From the NCBI RefSeq assembly GCF_000002235.5, contig NW_022145611.1, positions 17,023,633-17,087,632 of the forward strand: a DNA stretch of 64,000 nt. Direction: 5' to 3'. This stretch comes from Strongylocentrotus purpuratus. Taxonomy: Eukaryota > Echinodermata > Echinoidea > Camarodonta > Strongylocentrotidae. The notes under the pieces were generated by a model, which worked only from the letters and a program-made list of their open reading frames with translations, did not search any database and was not told where the DNA came from. Below are positions 35,701 through 49,200 of the stretch, piece after piece. The number at the start of each line of letters is the position of its first letter. The stretch's first letter is position 1. A program made the translations under genes and the position numbers.

Positions 35701-38700
35701 CCATTGCTGGTGACCTGTTCAAAACAAAAAAGATGGATAGCGTTATATGATCCATAGATATTCAATTCACATTTATTTCATTCTCGATTAAAAATTACAT
35801 TGATACAAAACATACAAAATAATTCAAAAACAAATTTAGAAAATGAAATGGGGAACTACAAAAATAAAAACCCTTACGTCTTGTACAAGCGTAGTTCCCA
35901 AAGCATTGAAAATAGAAAAAGATAAAAAGGTATTTAAAAAGTTACAAAATAAAAGTAGACTCATAATCACAAAGACCAATACCATCAATCATTGTACTGT
36001 AGTACCAGAATCTTTTGCATTCATGCAAATTTTGAAAGTTTGGCAAGTGGTTCATATTCATTAACACTTTCATGCTGAATGAGTGATTTACAACACAGTT
36101 CCCTGAATTTGGCAAAGGTTTCACATAGGTTTCTGTTGTTTGAGTAGAGCAATTCACAAGTTTTATACATTCTCAAATGACCCCTGGGGGTGTTCACAAA
36201 GATCCTAAGTTGAACCTATCTCTAAGTTGGAATTAACAATTATGGAAAGCCATTAGCATCTTTGAAAATATTTTGTAAAAGTTATTTTAAAAGGCATAAA
36301 ATGTTGATTCAAATCATTCATATTTTCTATTATCATGGGAGATTTCATGTTCTTGACGTGGAATTTATGAAAACTCTAAAATACTTCAATTTTCGCTTTT
36401 GAATGTATTTTATTTTAAGGCTACAAATGGCTCTTGATACATAAAACTGACGACCCACCCACTTTAAGGTATGCAACGCGGCTCATACGCAACTAACATT
36501 TTATGTCTGACAGGAGCTCTTACCCAGTTTTCAACAATGTTAATTTCTCAAAAGACATGAATGTGCTCACCGTTAGTCTGCGACTAAAAACAGGTCTATT
36601 TCTTCTCATTATGCATTTCCTACATGGCCTACCTATATGGTTCTGAGGCATGCTGTCTCCTGCTCTTCTCAAACTGGGGCACAGGAAGGTGCTTCCAGTA
36701 GAGACTCCAGTCAAAGCCACCCCTATCCTGATCTCCAGTACCCTGAGGGTACACCCTATAATCCATATTGTCTATCACATCAATGATGGGACATACTGCA
36801 GTGGTCCTGAAAAAGGATAATAGAGAAAGGTAAAAGAGAAAGACATGTAGACGTGTAGAACCATGTAATCTTGTCATTTATTATTTATGTCAGGGGACTA
36901 TTACTTACAAGATTTTCAAACTTCCTTTTTAGTCTCCAATTTCTTAATTCCTGAATTGTAAGATTATGATTGTTTCATTTTTACTTTTGTACATATATTA
37001 TTTTATGGTTTTATGATTGAAATAAATGAAATTGAATTAAATTGAATTACTCAAATCAACCAAGTTTGAGGACAGTGAATAGAAATGTGATGAAGCATAT
37101 GGGTATATAAGGACCCATTCTGGTATCCATGTAGTCAATCACATCGAATAATATACTGCAGTCATCTTGGTATAGAAATGTAGATTTATGATGATTGATT
37201 GAATTGGAAAACAAAGATTTACGAAGGTACATGGTCTGTGCAAGCCCGCTGGTGATAGATAGATACTTCTTGCCATGGCGGATGCAAGGGTTTGTTTGAG
37301 AAGATGCAGTTGTTATATCATTATTCCAGTTTGTTCGGCGCTGTTTCTAGTATATGGTAAAACTAGATGGAATTTTGACTGCGCGCAGTCGAAAATGATG
37401 CCTCCGCCATAGAGCAATTTAAACAAGTTTGGAGTTTAAATCTCCAGTGGTTCTTGAGATATCATGATAACAATCTCAATGTATGGAATTTCATAAGTTG
37501 ACCTCTGTGACCCTTGACCTTTGACCTACGTGCTCCAAAATCTAATCAGATTGTCTTCCTATGGTGATACACACTATCATTAAGTTTGAAGTTTAAATCT
37601 CCAGTGGTTCTTGAGATATTATGATATGGTGATACATACGATCATTAAGTTTGAAGTGAAAATTCTCCAGTGGTTCTTGAGATATCGCGATAACGATCTC
37701 AATGTATGGAATTTCATAAGTTGACCTCTGTGACCCTTGACCTTTGACCTACGTGCTCCAAAATCTAATCAGATTGTCTTCCTATGATGATACACACTAT
37801 CATTAAGTTTGAAGTTTAAATCACCAGTGGTTCTTGAGATATTATGATAACAATCTCAATGTATGGAATTTCATAAGTTGACCTCTGTGACCCTTGACCT
37901 TTGACCTACGTGCTCCAAAATCTAATCAGATCGTCTTCCTATGGTGATACATACTATCCTTAAGTTTGAAGTTTTTACATCTCCAGTGGTTCTTGAGATA
38001 TCATGATAACAATCTCAATGTATGGAATTTCATAAGTTGACCTCTATGACCCTTGACCTTTGACCTACGTGCTCCAAAATGTAATCAGATTGTTTCCCTA
38101 TAGTGATACACACTATCACTAAGTTTGAAGTTTAAATCTCCAGTGGTTCTTGAGATATCATGATAACAATCTCAATGTATGGAATTTCATAAGTTGACCT
38201 CTGTGACCCTTGACCTTTGACATACGTGCTCCAAAATCTAATCAGATCGTCTTCCTATGGTGATACATACCATCCTTAAGTTTGAAGTTTAAATCTCAAA
38301 TGGTTCTTGAGATATCGCGCTAACAAACTCAATACAAGGAATTTCATAAGTTGACCTCTGTGACCTGTGACCTTTGACCTACGTACTCCAAAATCTAATC
38401 AGATCGTCTTCCTATGGTGATAAATACTATTCCCGAGTCTTAAGTTTAAATCTTAAATGGTTCTTGAGATATTGTGATAACGGTCAAACGGGACGGACGT
38501 ACGGACGGACAACCCGAAAACATGATGCCTCCGGCACCACCTTCGGTGGCGGAGGCATAAAAACATATTCATCACTGACCAGGTCTTCATCTTATATCAA
38601 AACTAGTAACAGGCAACTGCTCAATTCTGCATCACATCAGTCCTGTAGAATTTCTATTCAGAACAATGGGGAGAGCCCTAAGCCCCTCAAAAGACCACAT

Positions 38701-41700
38701 ACATTCTTAACCTTTCCTACAATATCACAATCTTTGGTCTCTTACTGAAACAAGTCATTTGTGTCAGCAGGCTAGACTCCCATACCACCACTTGAAGGGG
38801 AAAGCAGGGGAAAGTCCCCTCATTGTTGATGATTTTAATTCGGCAGATGTAATCCAACACCTTCAGGGTTTTATGCTGATAATAAGATACACGGCATACC
38901 TATTAACAGCAATGGGAGTAAGTAGCGGCGGCAGCCAGTTGACGCCAACCTCACAGTGAGCATCGAGCCACAGCAGCACATCTCCTGTAGAGTGGCGTGC
39001 TCCTATGATCCTGGTCCTGATCAGACCCTCTCTCCTTGAATTTCTCACCAGCTTCAGTTTACCATTAAACCTGGCTTCTTGGACGTAGTCCTCGAGACGC
39101 TCTTTCAAGTGTTCTAAAGAAAAACAACAACAAAAGTGAAGGAAGAAATTGTTTTAAATCATAAGTAGTAGCAGTAGTATGAGTATTTAGTATATGGTAC
39201 TTGGTACTATTGGGTAAGGGGTCGTGAGTATTGGGTAATGGGTAATAGCATTGGCACAGGTACTGGCAGTTAGCATTTTATATTTATATCATTAGCATTA
39301 GTACTAGTAATACTATCATTACTGGCAGGTCTGCGATAGGCCTTGCGAGTGGGTGGCACTCAAAATCAAAATGGCCGCCACGCCTACCTTTCTACAACGG
39401 CCACTATTTGTGTGTCCCTTGGGCGGTTGCTATAGACAGGTTTGACTACTATTGGGTAATGGTTATTGGGTAATGGGCATTAAGTAATTGGTATTGGGTA
39501 ATGGGAAAATGGGTATTGGGTAATGGGTATAAGGTAATGGGTATAGGGTAATGAGTATCGGTATAATGTAATGTATATTGGTAATGGGTATTGGGTATTG
39601 GTATTGGTATTGTTGTTGGCATTGAACATTTAGCAATGAGCATTAGCATTGAGCATTAGCATTGGTATCATTATTATCATTACAATTAGTGGTCACATAT
39701 ATATTTTTAGGGAAAGATACAACACATTTAACTTTCTTTAGATCATGAGCTTTCATTTGAAATGCGATGTCTATTTCAATCAATGTCTACTTTAAGTCCA
39801 TGAAAATATCAAGTCCCAATTTGTCTTCATAGACTGATTTGTGTTAATCCTCAGTATTAATCTTTTTTTTTTTAAAGCTGAATAATTGCCCAAATCAAAT
39901 TCTCAGAACAGTTACAAAGAGAATGCATTGAGACCGCAATGTGTAATTGATCACTGTTGAAGCAGGCGCCACACAATATTTACTGGCACGTGCCCTTCCT
40001 TTCTTCTCTCTCCATCTCTCTCTCTCTCTTGTATCTGCCTCTCACTCGTACCCATATTGGGGGAAAAATTAACGAAAACAAACTTAGCACAACTACCAAA
40101 ATATGTCAAAGATCAAAATAGAGGAAAAAGATAAAACTTGAAAAAACACAGAATTGTAAATCATGCTGGGAACACTTCATACTTGCAAACAGACACTTGT
40201 TGTGTCGTCAATTTGCTATTTATTTGGATCGGAGATTCGGAGAAGATTACCACGGCACACACTGAATAACTTGTACAAACAAGTTTTTGACAGGGAGAAA
40301 GATAGATAGGATTTCATGTACTAAAACGCTCAGAAGTTCATCTGTACTTCTGGGTATGAGTGCCACGTCATGGTGACTAGCGAACAACTGAAATTCATTA
40401 TTTCAACAGTTACCTCACAGTTACAACAGTTACACAAATAAGAGGGAGATGGGGGCGATCTATTTTGCTTTATGTGTAGTGTCCTACATAAAAGTAGGTA
40501 GGGTCGATATTTGCACTGCCATGATTTTTAAAAGAAAACACGGCTTTACACTGGTGCTACGGCTTGGAAAGCTGTCGGAAAGCAACGCAAGGTTGACTGT
40601 ATATTTGATAAACAGAAGAAAATTAAGGAAACGTATAATTATGAATTGGTATCCTAGATCTATTTTGCAGCTCGTCAAATGTGCATGTCTTACTCTTAAC
40701 ATGGGAGGTTATTCAAAATCACTGTCTCACACAATATTGGGTCCACCTGTTTCCTGATTTGCTGAAAATATCTGATAATCAATAAAACAAAACCAATATA
40801 AAAAATCTGGATGTGTTTACACAGCAGTCACTCCCAAACCTACCTTTTGTGCTGAAATCATCAACCAGGATTATTTCATGTAACAGCTGGGACGGTGATC
40901 GATTGAACACGCTGTGGACTGTGCGGAGAAGTGTTGACCAACCCTCATTGTGAAATACTATTATTACACTGGTAGTGGGTAATGTCTCCGGATAATGCCA
41001 GTGCTTGCATCTGAATAGAAAGAAAATTAGAAATGCATACATATTTTAAAACATGACCGTTTACCTTATTTTAATAAATATTCAAGAAACATTTTTTATT
41101 TCTTGTAGTTTCATGGATATTTTACCTTTACATTACCTTGACAATAATTGAATAGTTAACATATGAGCGCAATTTTTCCATTATGTTCGTATATATATAT
41201 AATATTCAAATCATTGGAGTGAAATCTGCTTTTACTCAAGATGCAGAAGTTTTGATTGAATCCATCAAATGAACTTCACTTGATTTATTCATTCTCATAT
41301 ACATGTTGTACATGTTTATACATATTATACCACTTCTATAAATGAAGTAAAATCTACTGAAATCAAAATACGATAATTCTTTCAAGTGTTGTCTACTTAA
41401 AGGTACAAAGTCAATGATACAATTTAAAAAAAGGCAATTTCCTGACCAAATTTAATTGGTAAACTGGTCAAACCTTTTTTACAAGTGTAAAATGTTCTGG
41501 TAGAAAAATTAAATCATGATGATATCCTATTTCAAGGGAAATCAGGGTAGGCACATAATAGCACTACATACTATGTACATATTAGAAACAGCTGGATCAT
41601 CATAACTCAATTCTATACACTTGCACAACACACTCACAAACTCATACACAAAGATCGTTTAAACACTCTTTCATTTTAAGTTTTACCTTAAGATTTTTGT

Positions 41701-43239
41701 TTTTGTTTTTTGAGGCCGCCATCCTTGTCAAGCTTTGCTTATGATTGTGGTCTCCTGCACTTTTCCAACATTATAGTTTGGATAATAGTTTAAATTTATG
41801 ATTAATATGTTATGGAAATATTAAGTTTCGATATTATGTACATATATTGCGTAAAAAAACATTTTCACATGAAGAAATTATTGTTTGTATATGTTGTATT
41901 ATACCTTACATTCATATGTTCTTTGTTATTCAGTTATATTATATTTGAAAAAATGCAGAAATAAAATAAAACTAGATTTGTAATACTTGTTTGGAACAAG
42001 TATAGGTGGGCTGATCCAACAAAAAATTGAGACAAAATAAAGGGTACATTTGAGATAGCTTTTTGTCTCATCTACAACCTACTCGAAGTTCAGCGTAAAC
42101 GAAGCTAAAACGACGTAGATATTGCTCGCGAAAGACGGGAATGTTGAATCGAGTTTTGAGAAAAAGTCATGTCCCATAGAGAATACATGCAAAATGTAAA
42201 AAATTGACATGCCTCCTTTAATCGCAAAAATACGCCATGATGCCTTTGTCAAAATGAAGAATAATAGTAACTACATTTGTAGAAAATTGTCTCAGCTAAA
42301 ACATGTCAAAATTTGGAAGAAAATCGATCAATATTTACAGAGATACAATCAATTTTCCATAAATATGCTGACGTCATAATATGCAAATTGGAATTTTGAG
42401 TTCGGAGGCCATTATGATGACGTCATGAGTTAATTGAGGGTCAAATGAGACATGAAACAATATCTCCGAATCATACTCTATTAAAATATGAAAAAAAATT
42501 GGGGTCACCTTGCATCCTAAAGAGCTACAATGTATTTTGTATAGGCATGTTTTTGCCCATATATGCTATGTATTACAAGAGCTCGCGCGCACGGAAATTT
42601 TTGTTAAACGGTCGATCAATCCGTTATTAATAGTCATAAAGAGACAAACGTGGTATCAAATTGTTTGTAAATATATGTGGAATATTATGAAAGAAAAAAA
42701 AAGGCAATTCTATGTTGTGCAATAGTTTTACGCGCGAAAATGCGCGCGCATGCGCGATTTTTTATGAAATGCTTAGAATGGCCTAAAACGTATGCAAAAT
42801 GATTTTGAGACGATTTTGAGCATTTCAAAATTTTGCGTACGCATTGACGCGCGGACGTACGCGCACGCGCGCGTTATTTGACCTGAAATTGACCGGATGG
42901 ATATTGACCTTGATCATGGTAAATATGAATGAGAAATAGCTTTTGGTTATGAAGATATGATCATGAGTTGATTTTCGGAAAATTTTACAAAATGGCGCCT
43001 AGATGACGACATCAGTGAAGGTCAATGTTGAAAACGTTATTGTGCTTTGTACATATGCCTATACATATGTGTGCGAAATTTCAAGGCATTTGATTGAGCC
43101 ATTTTCAAGTTATCTTGCCAACAAAAAAGTGGTTAGAAATAAGAAAAATATATAATAATAAATAAAGGCAATTCTAACGAAATTATAAGGTGGTCTGTAT
43201 TAGATACAGCCCACCTGATAAAATTAGAAAAAGTACAAT

Positions 43240-43276
<37 letters not shown>

Positions 43277-46200
43277 CATATCCCCAAGTTTGCTCCACAC
43301 ATATCTCAAGGTTACACTATGAAGCTTTGATTAATAAAATGTTAAAATGTCACATCATTTCATCTCTGTACAATATTTTTTACATGGTTACAGCAATACA
43401 CCTGCTAAGAACTTTTCAGTGAGAAGTCACGGAATAGGTTTAGGTATTTGTATGACTTGTGAATAAAAAGTGGCAGTAAACATACACTAATCGCCTACCA
43501 TCTGCATTTTAGTATTGACTGGCTAGGCAATTGCCGTATGTGTCACACATCTATAAATAATCAATGCACATCAGAGCAAAATAAAGCAAGATTGTCTTTA
43601 ATTACGATAGTGCCAGTCGATAATCTACACTTAGTCTACAAATTAAATATCAAGATGGACGATGCCACAAGCCCATTAAGATTTTTGCTAAGTGGCATTT
43701 TTTCCTACATTGCATTAAGAACAACATCTCTGCATCGATACCCAACTATGTTTTGCACATATTCGTCTTCTCTTAACTTTAAAGTCCCCCCCCCCAGCCA
43801 TCATTTTTGTTTTCCCTCTTATATCTGACTTCCTGTTAAACACTTCTGAAGCCCCATCCTCCTCCTCCTCACTGGTTCTAGCATCCTTGATCATTTATAC
43901 TCCTGCTACTGAACACACAAGGATGCCTGCCGTTACCATGGATACAGGATGGCGCTGAATTTCCCTGCGGTAAATTGGTGTCTTATCTTTCACTTCTAGC
44001 TGTATTTCACACTCAAAAGTGTGATAAGACAAGAGAACCATTACTAGACTGGAGGCAGTCTGGCTATGTTGATTTCGAACAACACCAACTAATATCCCGT
44101 CTTGATTACAGGCTTTTAGCAACCCGATTCCTTTGCAATTTCACCATCGCATAAATTAAGTGTCAGCTTGATACTTTTGATATGCTCTGTTTTCAATTTT
44201 CGAGCATCAATTAATCAATACTTTCAAATTCTCAACACTTTAAGTTCTTTTATTTATAAACCCACACACAAATTCTGCTCCATTGGAAGAAAGATATCTA
44301 AAGCTAATGATGGCTATATATACCCCAACATATTAAACAAAAGTTGTTGTTTCTTGCATCAAGTTTTCAGACTGATTTCCAATCAACCCCCTGGCACATA
44401 TCCTACATTTATCCCCCCCCCCCCCATCCCCTCTCCCCTCTAGAACTTGATCTATCCTGGCCTACTTCTCTTCTAATTCAAACACCATGAATCCCTTTCT
44501 ACCATTATGACTGGCATACACTCTTGACATTCAGATTCATCCACTCCTAAGATTTCAAAATGAAGCCACAAACCAAAATATTTACCACCAGGATAACGCC
44601 TAACAGACGGTTTATACTTTCACCTCCCCCATAACAGACGGCCAAAGCCAAACAATGGATTGTGCCTTATTTTCCAAATTGAGGGATTGCTATTTGAGTT
44701 TGAAGCCTAATTCTAAGGTTGACATAGCCCTCCCGAATTGCAATGCCTCATCCTTTCTATGAATGTTACCTTTCAAAGTGATTAAGACAGTAGTTATAAA
44801 TGTTCTAGCCATTCTTATTTATAACCTGAGGCAATCACCCCGCTTTTTACTCAAATTGAAGAAAGAAATTGAGCTGTCCTTTTTGTGGTAATTTGTGCCC
44901 ACTTCATTAATATCTAAAAAAAAATCCCTCAGAAACCAGTGCATTGCAACTGATTGATATTTGCTTTTCATCAAGATAATTATTTTTTTTTGTCTCCTGT
45001 ACATGAGTAAAATACACATGGATAATCATTACACAACTTAATTAAATAACGCAATTTATGTCTGAGGCAAGCTTGCTAAAGTATGATTTAATGTACACAA
45101 CTTTTAAAATCAATCCATAAATATGAATCGTGCGTATTATTCTAATTTTCTAATAATCAAGATAATGAGGTGTATGAAATTGATGCTACACTTATCCTTA
45201 AACCATGTATGTATGATAATCTAATACTTAACAATTCACTAATTATCTGAATTCACATGTGCCACATGTATGATAATCTAATACTTAACAATTCACTAAT
45301 TATCTGAATTCACATGTGCCACATATACATTTTTTCTATTTAAAAAATAAATTGAACTATATAACTTACTGTTGGCTTCTGAGGTCTGCAATGTTTCTAT
45401 CCAATGAGATCTGATCGCTGACATACTGGTTGAAACCATACTCCTGGATGAGCCTATCCACCTTTGCCTTCTCTGATGGTTGAGTTCTGACTGCTGCCCC
45501 GCCCTCACCCGGTCCTTCCCTCGCTGGTAAGTTGACAGGCTCGTAATCACCTAAAAACCAACAGAATCATATCTATAGTAATGAGAGATGTTGAAATTAT
45601 TTGATGCATCCCTCAGGGTTTAGTAGCATTTCATGAGAACAAAATTCTCACATGTTCCCTTGCTTTTCTGAATTTCTCTGACTGAGTTTTAGAAATTCCA
45701 GGATCACTATTTCGAACTGCAACTGAAAAGTCTTTTAGTGAACAGAAGGTTAATACATGCAGTGGATATCCTGTTTGGACATAGGACGACATATGATAGG
45801 TGACTGACTACTCTCTTTGGGAGGGGCCAATGAAATTTCCCCATATTTCCTAATTTTAATGACTTTTTCTTGAGTCTGTGACTTTTTCCTGACTGGAAAA
45901 GGGGACCACAACTTCCAATATTCCCTGATTTGCAGGATGGCTTGAAAACCTGATCTCTCTTTTAAAGATTGGGTTGTGAGTGACTGGGACATCCTCTTCA
46001 GTTTCAGCTGGTCCTTCTCTCATCAGCAAGCTGGCATATCTCATAATTACATACATATATACATATACACAAGATCAAATATCACTTAAATGATATACCA
46101 TCATACCAATTATTTCTATTAAGACCACCTAAGGAAGGCATGCCCCATCAAGACCTTCCTAGACAGGTGGCCCTTTTCCTGAATAGATCCAGTGAACTAA

Positions 46201-49200
46201 AATGGAATATTGATATCATGTTCATTTTATATGAATACTTTATATCGCATGGATCATATGGTTGAATCCACCGATTTATTAGAATTGATAGCAGTGATGT
46301 ATCTACATGTATTAATGATTCCTCTGTATTAAGATGTAAACGGCACATTTTTGGGTGATCTTCAAAATATAATTTTAATGAAATTAACGGTTTTGTCCTA
46401 AATATCATTAGTGACCAAGTGCTTATATATGTTGTAAATAAAATCCATGTGTTGGAAGATATATAAAACAAAAAGAAGAATCCTTGCTAGTTTCATGCTT
46501 TATAATTTCCCACTGTTCATTAAAAAATTTGTGAACTTAATTCTGTCCATAAATCGGACATTAAAGCTGTCAAGCATAATTACATGCTTAATGGTTCAAA
46601 TGATTTTATGAGAAAAATTAAGTTCACAATGTTTCTGCTTTCTTAATCCTTATTCAAGTGAAGAAGAAGTATATTTAAGGATTCTTCTTTTTACATATTT
46701 TTAACACGTGAAACTAATTTACATCAAGAGAGAGAGAGAGAGAGATGAAGATATATTTTGCAACTTGACAACTTTCATCATTCCTTCTAAATTATCACCA
46801 ATTCATATTCTTAAAGGTATTACAAAGTTTTGGTATGGGGTCATGAATTTGGTTCAAATTAACATATTGGAAGCATATGCGTTCCTACAATATTCATTGA
46901 TCGTTGTCCCGGTTGAAATCGAGTCTAAAGTTATAAAATTATAAATAATAAACTCTTTATGTTGTATAGCTCCCTCTCAAGGTCAAGATATTAATTTAGC
47001 TATGAAACAATGTTTCTTGACTAAAATCGACCGATTAGCTATTCCCGTTTGGAAATTATATATCACAACTACATATTTTGAGATTTTCACGGTCGCAGCT
47101 ACCATTGTACAGCCGTAGGCGCTATTTGAAATTATCAAAATTTACCGGGAGCACCGGTAAATTTTTATATTCAATTTTTCTCGAAAACAGAAGTGTTTTG
47201 GGGGTTAAGTTTTTTAGAGCTTATAATCCACAGGGGCATCCAAATATATCAAAATTGTAAAGATTCATTATCCACCCAATTTTCAAAATTTCCCAAAACT
47301 TTGTATTACCTTTAAACAAATGTATGGAAAAAATAATGTGAAAATACATAATTCGTGAATTGTGAATGATATATCAAATATCTCATTGCAAGTATTCAGA
47401 ACAAAAGAATACAGTTCTGCTTCAATTTTACAAAAGAGGGTCAAGCGAAATCTAGAAATCAATAATGGTTTCAGATGCAGATCTTTGGATATCAGATGGT
47501 TGACCTTTTGGATACAGTGCAAAATTGGAAATTGATAAATAAATTAAGAAACATTCCCAGCTTTTCAAGGACTGTAACTAAATTAATAATATTTTTCATT
47601 AGTCTACTTGTGAAGCATATACACTAAATGAGCAGCATACACCATATTAAAGCAATTATGAAGAGAAAATAAAATGTTCATAAAATTGCCTTCAAGCAGT
47701 CTTAATTAGAGTCTGTATTGTATTCCCCAGGCCATAGTGCACGTAGCCTTGTGCAGTATATGAATCATAATAGATCTTTTTGTCAAGAAAGTGAGGGAGA
47801 GGGTGGGGGGGGGGGGGCGAGAGGGAGAGAGTTTGGGGGGGGGGCGAGAGGGAGAGAGTTGGGGGTGAGAGCAAGAGAGAGCGAGAGAGATAGACCTATA
47901 AGAGTGATCTATAGATGAGAGAGAATACGAGAGAACGGAGCAAGCTACACGTAAAAATACACACAAATGAAACATCACCAGACAATGTCGCCATTGATAG
48001 AAGAGAGATATGAATTGAAAATAGTGATTCATCTTTATAGAGAGGGAGAGGTCACTGCACAAAGGAAAATGTGCGAGTTTGAAGACAAAGCATAGTCAGA
48101 TAGAGGTAGACATAGATAATTAAACAAAGACAGAGTGGGACACGAGGAGATAGAGAAGAGATAGATGGGTGGAGAGAGAGAGAGAGACTGATAGAGAAAG
48201 AGAAGGAGAGGGATAGGAAAATAAAGAGCAAGGGAGAGAGAATGGGGAACGAATGAAAGATAGCAAACAAAGGAGAACGCCATCAATACAAGATATAAAG
48301 TGGAAAAGTAGACTTACCACGTACACCATCTCTGAACACTGCCCCTACAACAGCAGGTGTGTCCATAGGTCTGTGCAATACAACATGATCCTCATCATAT
48401 TCACCATGAGGAGGGTTCCCTGGTATATGGCCCTGAAAGATAAAAAGATAGATGGAACATTTGTTAAATGCTTGAATGAATTTGAAGGTCTGAGGAGGTA
48501 TATGTGGAAATGATGAGCTTAAAAGATTTGGGAATGAAATAATCGATAAATGGTCTGTCGGTCAGTCCGAAAGGCAGTAGATGAATGAATGATTCAATTA
48601 ACTGACTGATATAGTTGACTTATTGAATAATTGATGAACCATTGAATAATTGAAGATTAAATTTCAAGTGATCGGATATTTGGTTGATTTATGAGTCATC
48701 TTTTACATGGTTGGATGATTGAATGCCAGATATTAAATTGATTAAAACATTGTAAAAATAATTTAAACTATGACAGATCTGATAATCTGAATTTCACAAT
48801 TGATGCATGGATGGAATCATTAATATGTAAATGAAATTATTGATTGAATGATTAGCTACTAAACTGACAGACAAAGTCAAAAATCAACTACTTCGGTGGT
48901 TGAAATTTCTGTAGTGATCACAAAACCACTAACTTCCAAACATATAAATTGTGGTCATGACTAATACTCAGATTTCACTGTATGTTTGTACAGCATGGAG
49001 TAGGCAATTATCAAAATCAACAAGTGAGCAAAGAGGCACTGCAGTAATATAATGCAAGGTAAACACTCAAAAAATGTATTTTGCTTTTCAACATAAGCTC
49101 TCTTGAAAAGTACATTTGTCACTAAATGGAAAAGCCATTGCATGTACATTTGTAGGTGTGCATTTTATATTTTGAAAATTGAAATATATGCATGACTAAT

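Larger units (their letters stand above)
41011..45369 (-). other. GALNT7 intron 3; repeat-bearing, no gene seen
   Basis: Contains the inverted-end element at 42004-43216, an (AT)n tract at 43232-43275 and C runs near 43785 and 44412. The remaining AT-rich sequence shows no exon-like feature. Confidence 0.55.

Noticed and set aside
45750-46471. Minus-strand frames of 66-107 codons in GALNT7 intron 2
   Set aside because: No splice-compatible boundaries in phase with the gene and no GALNT family sequence; exons 2 and 3 join directly.
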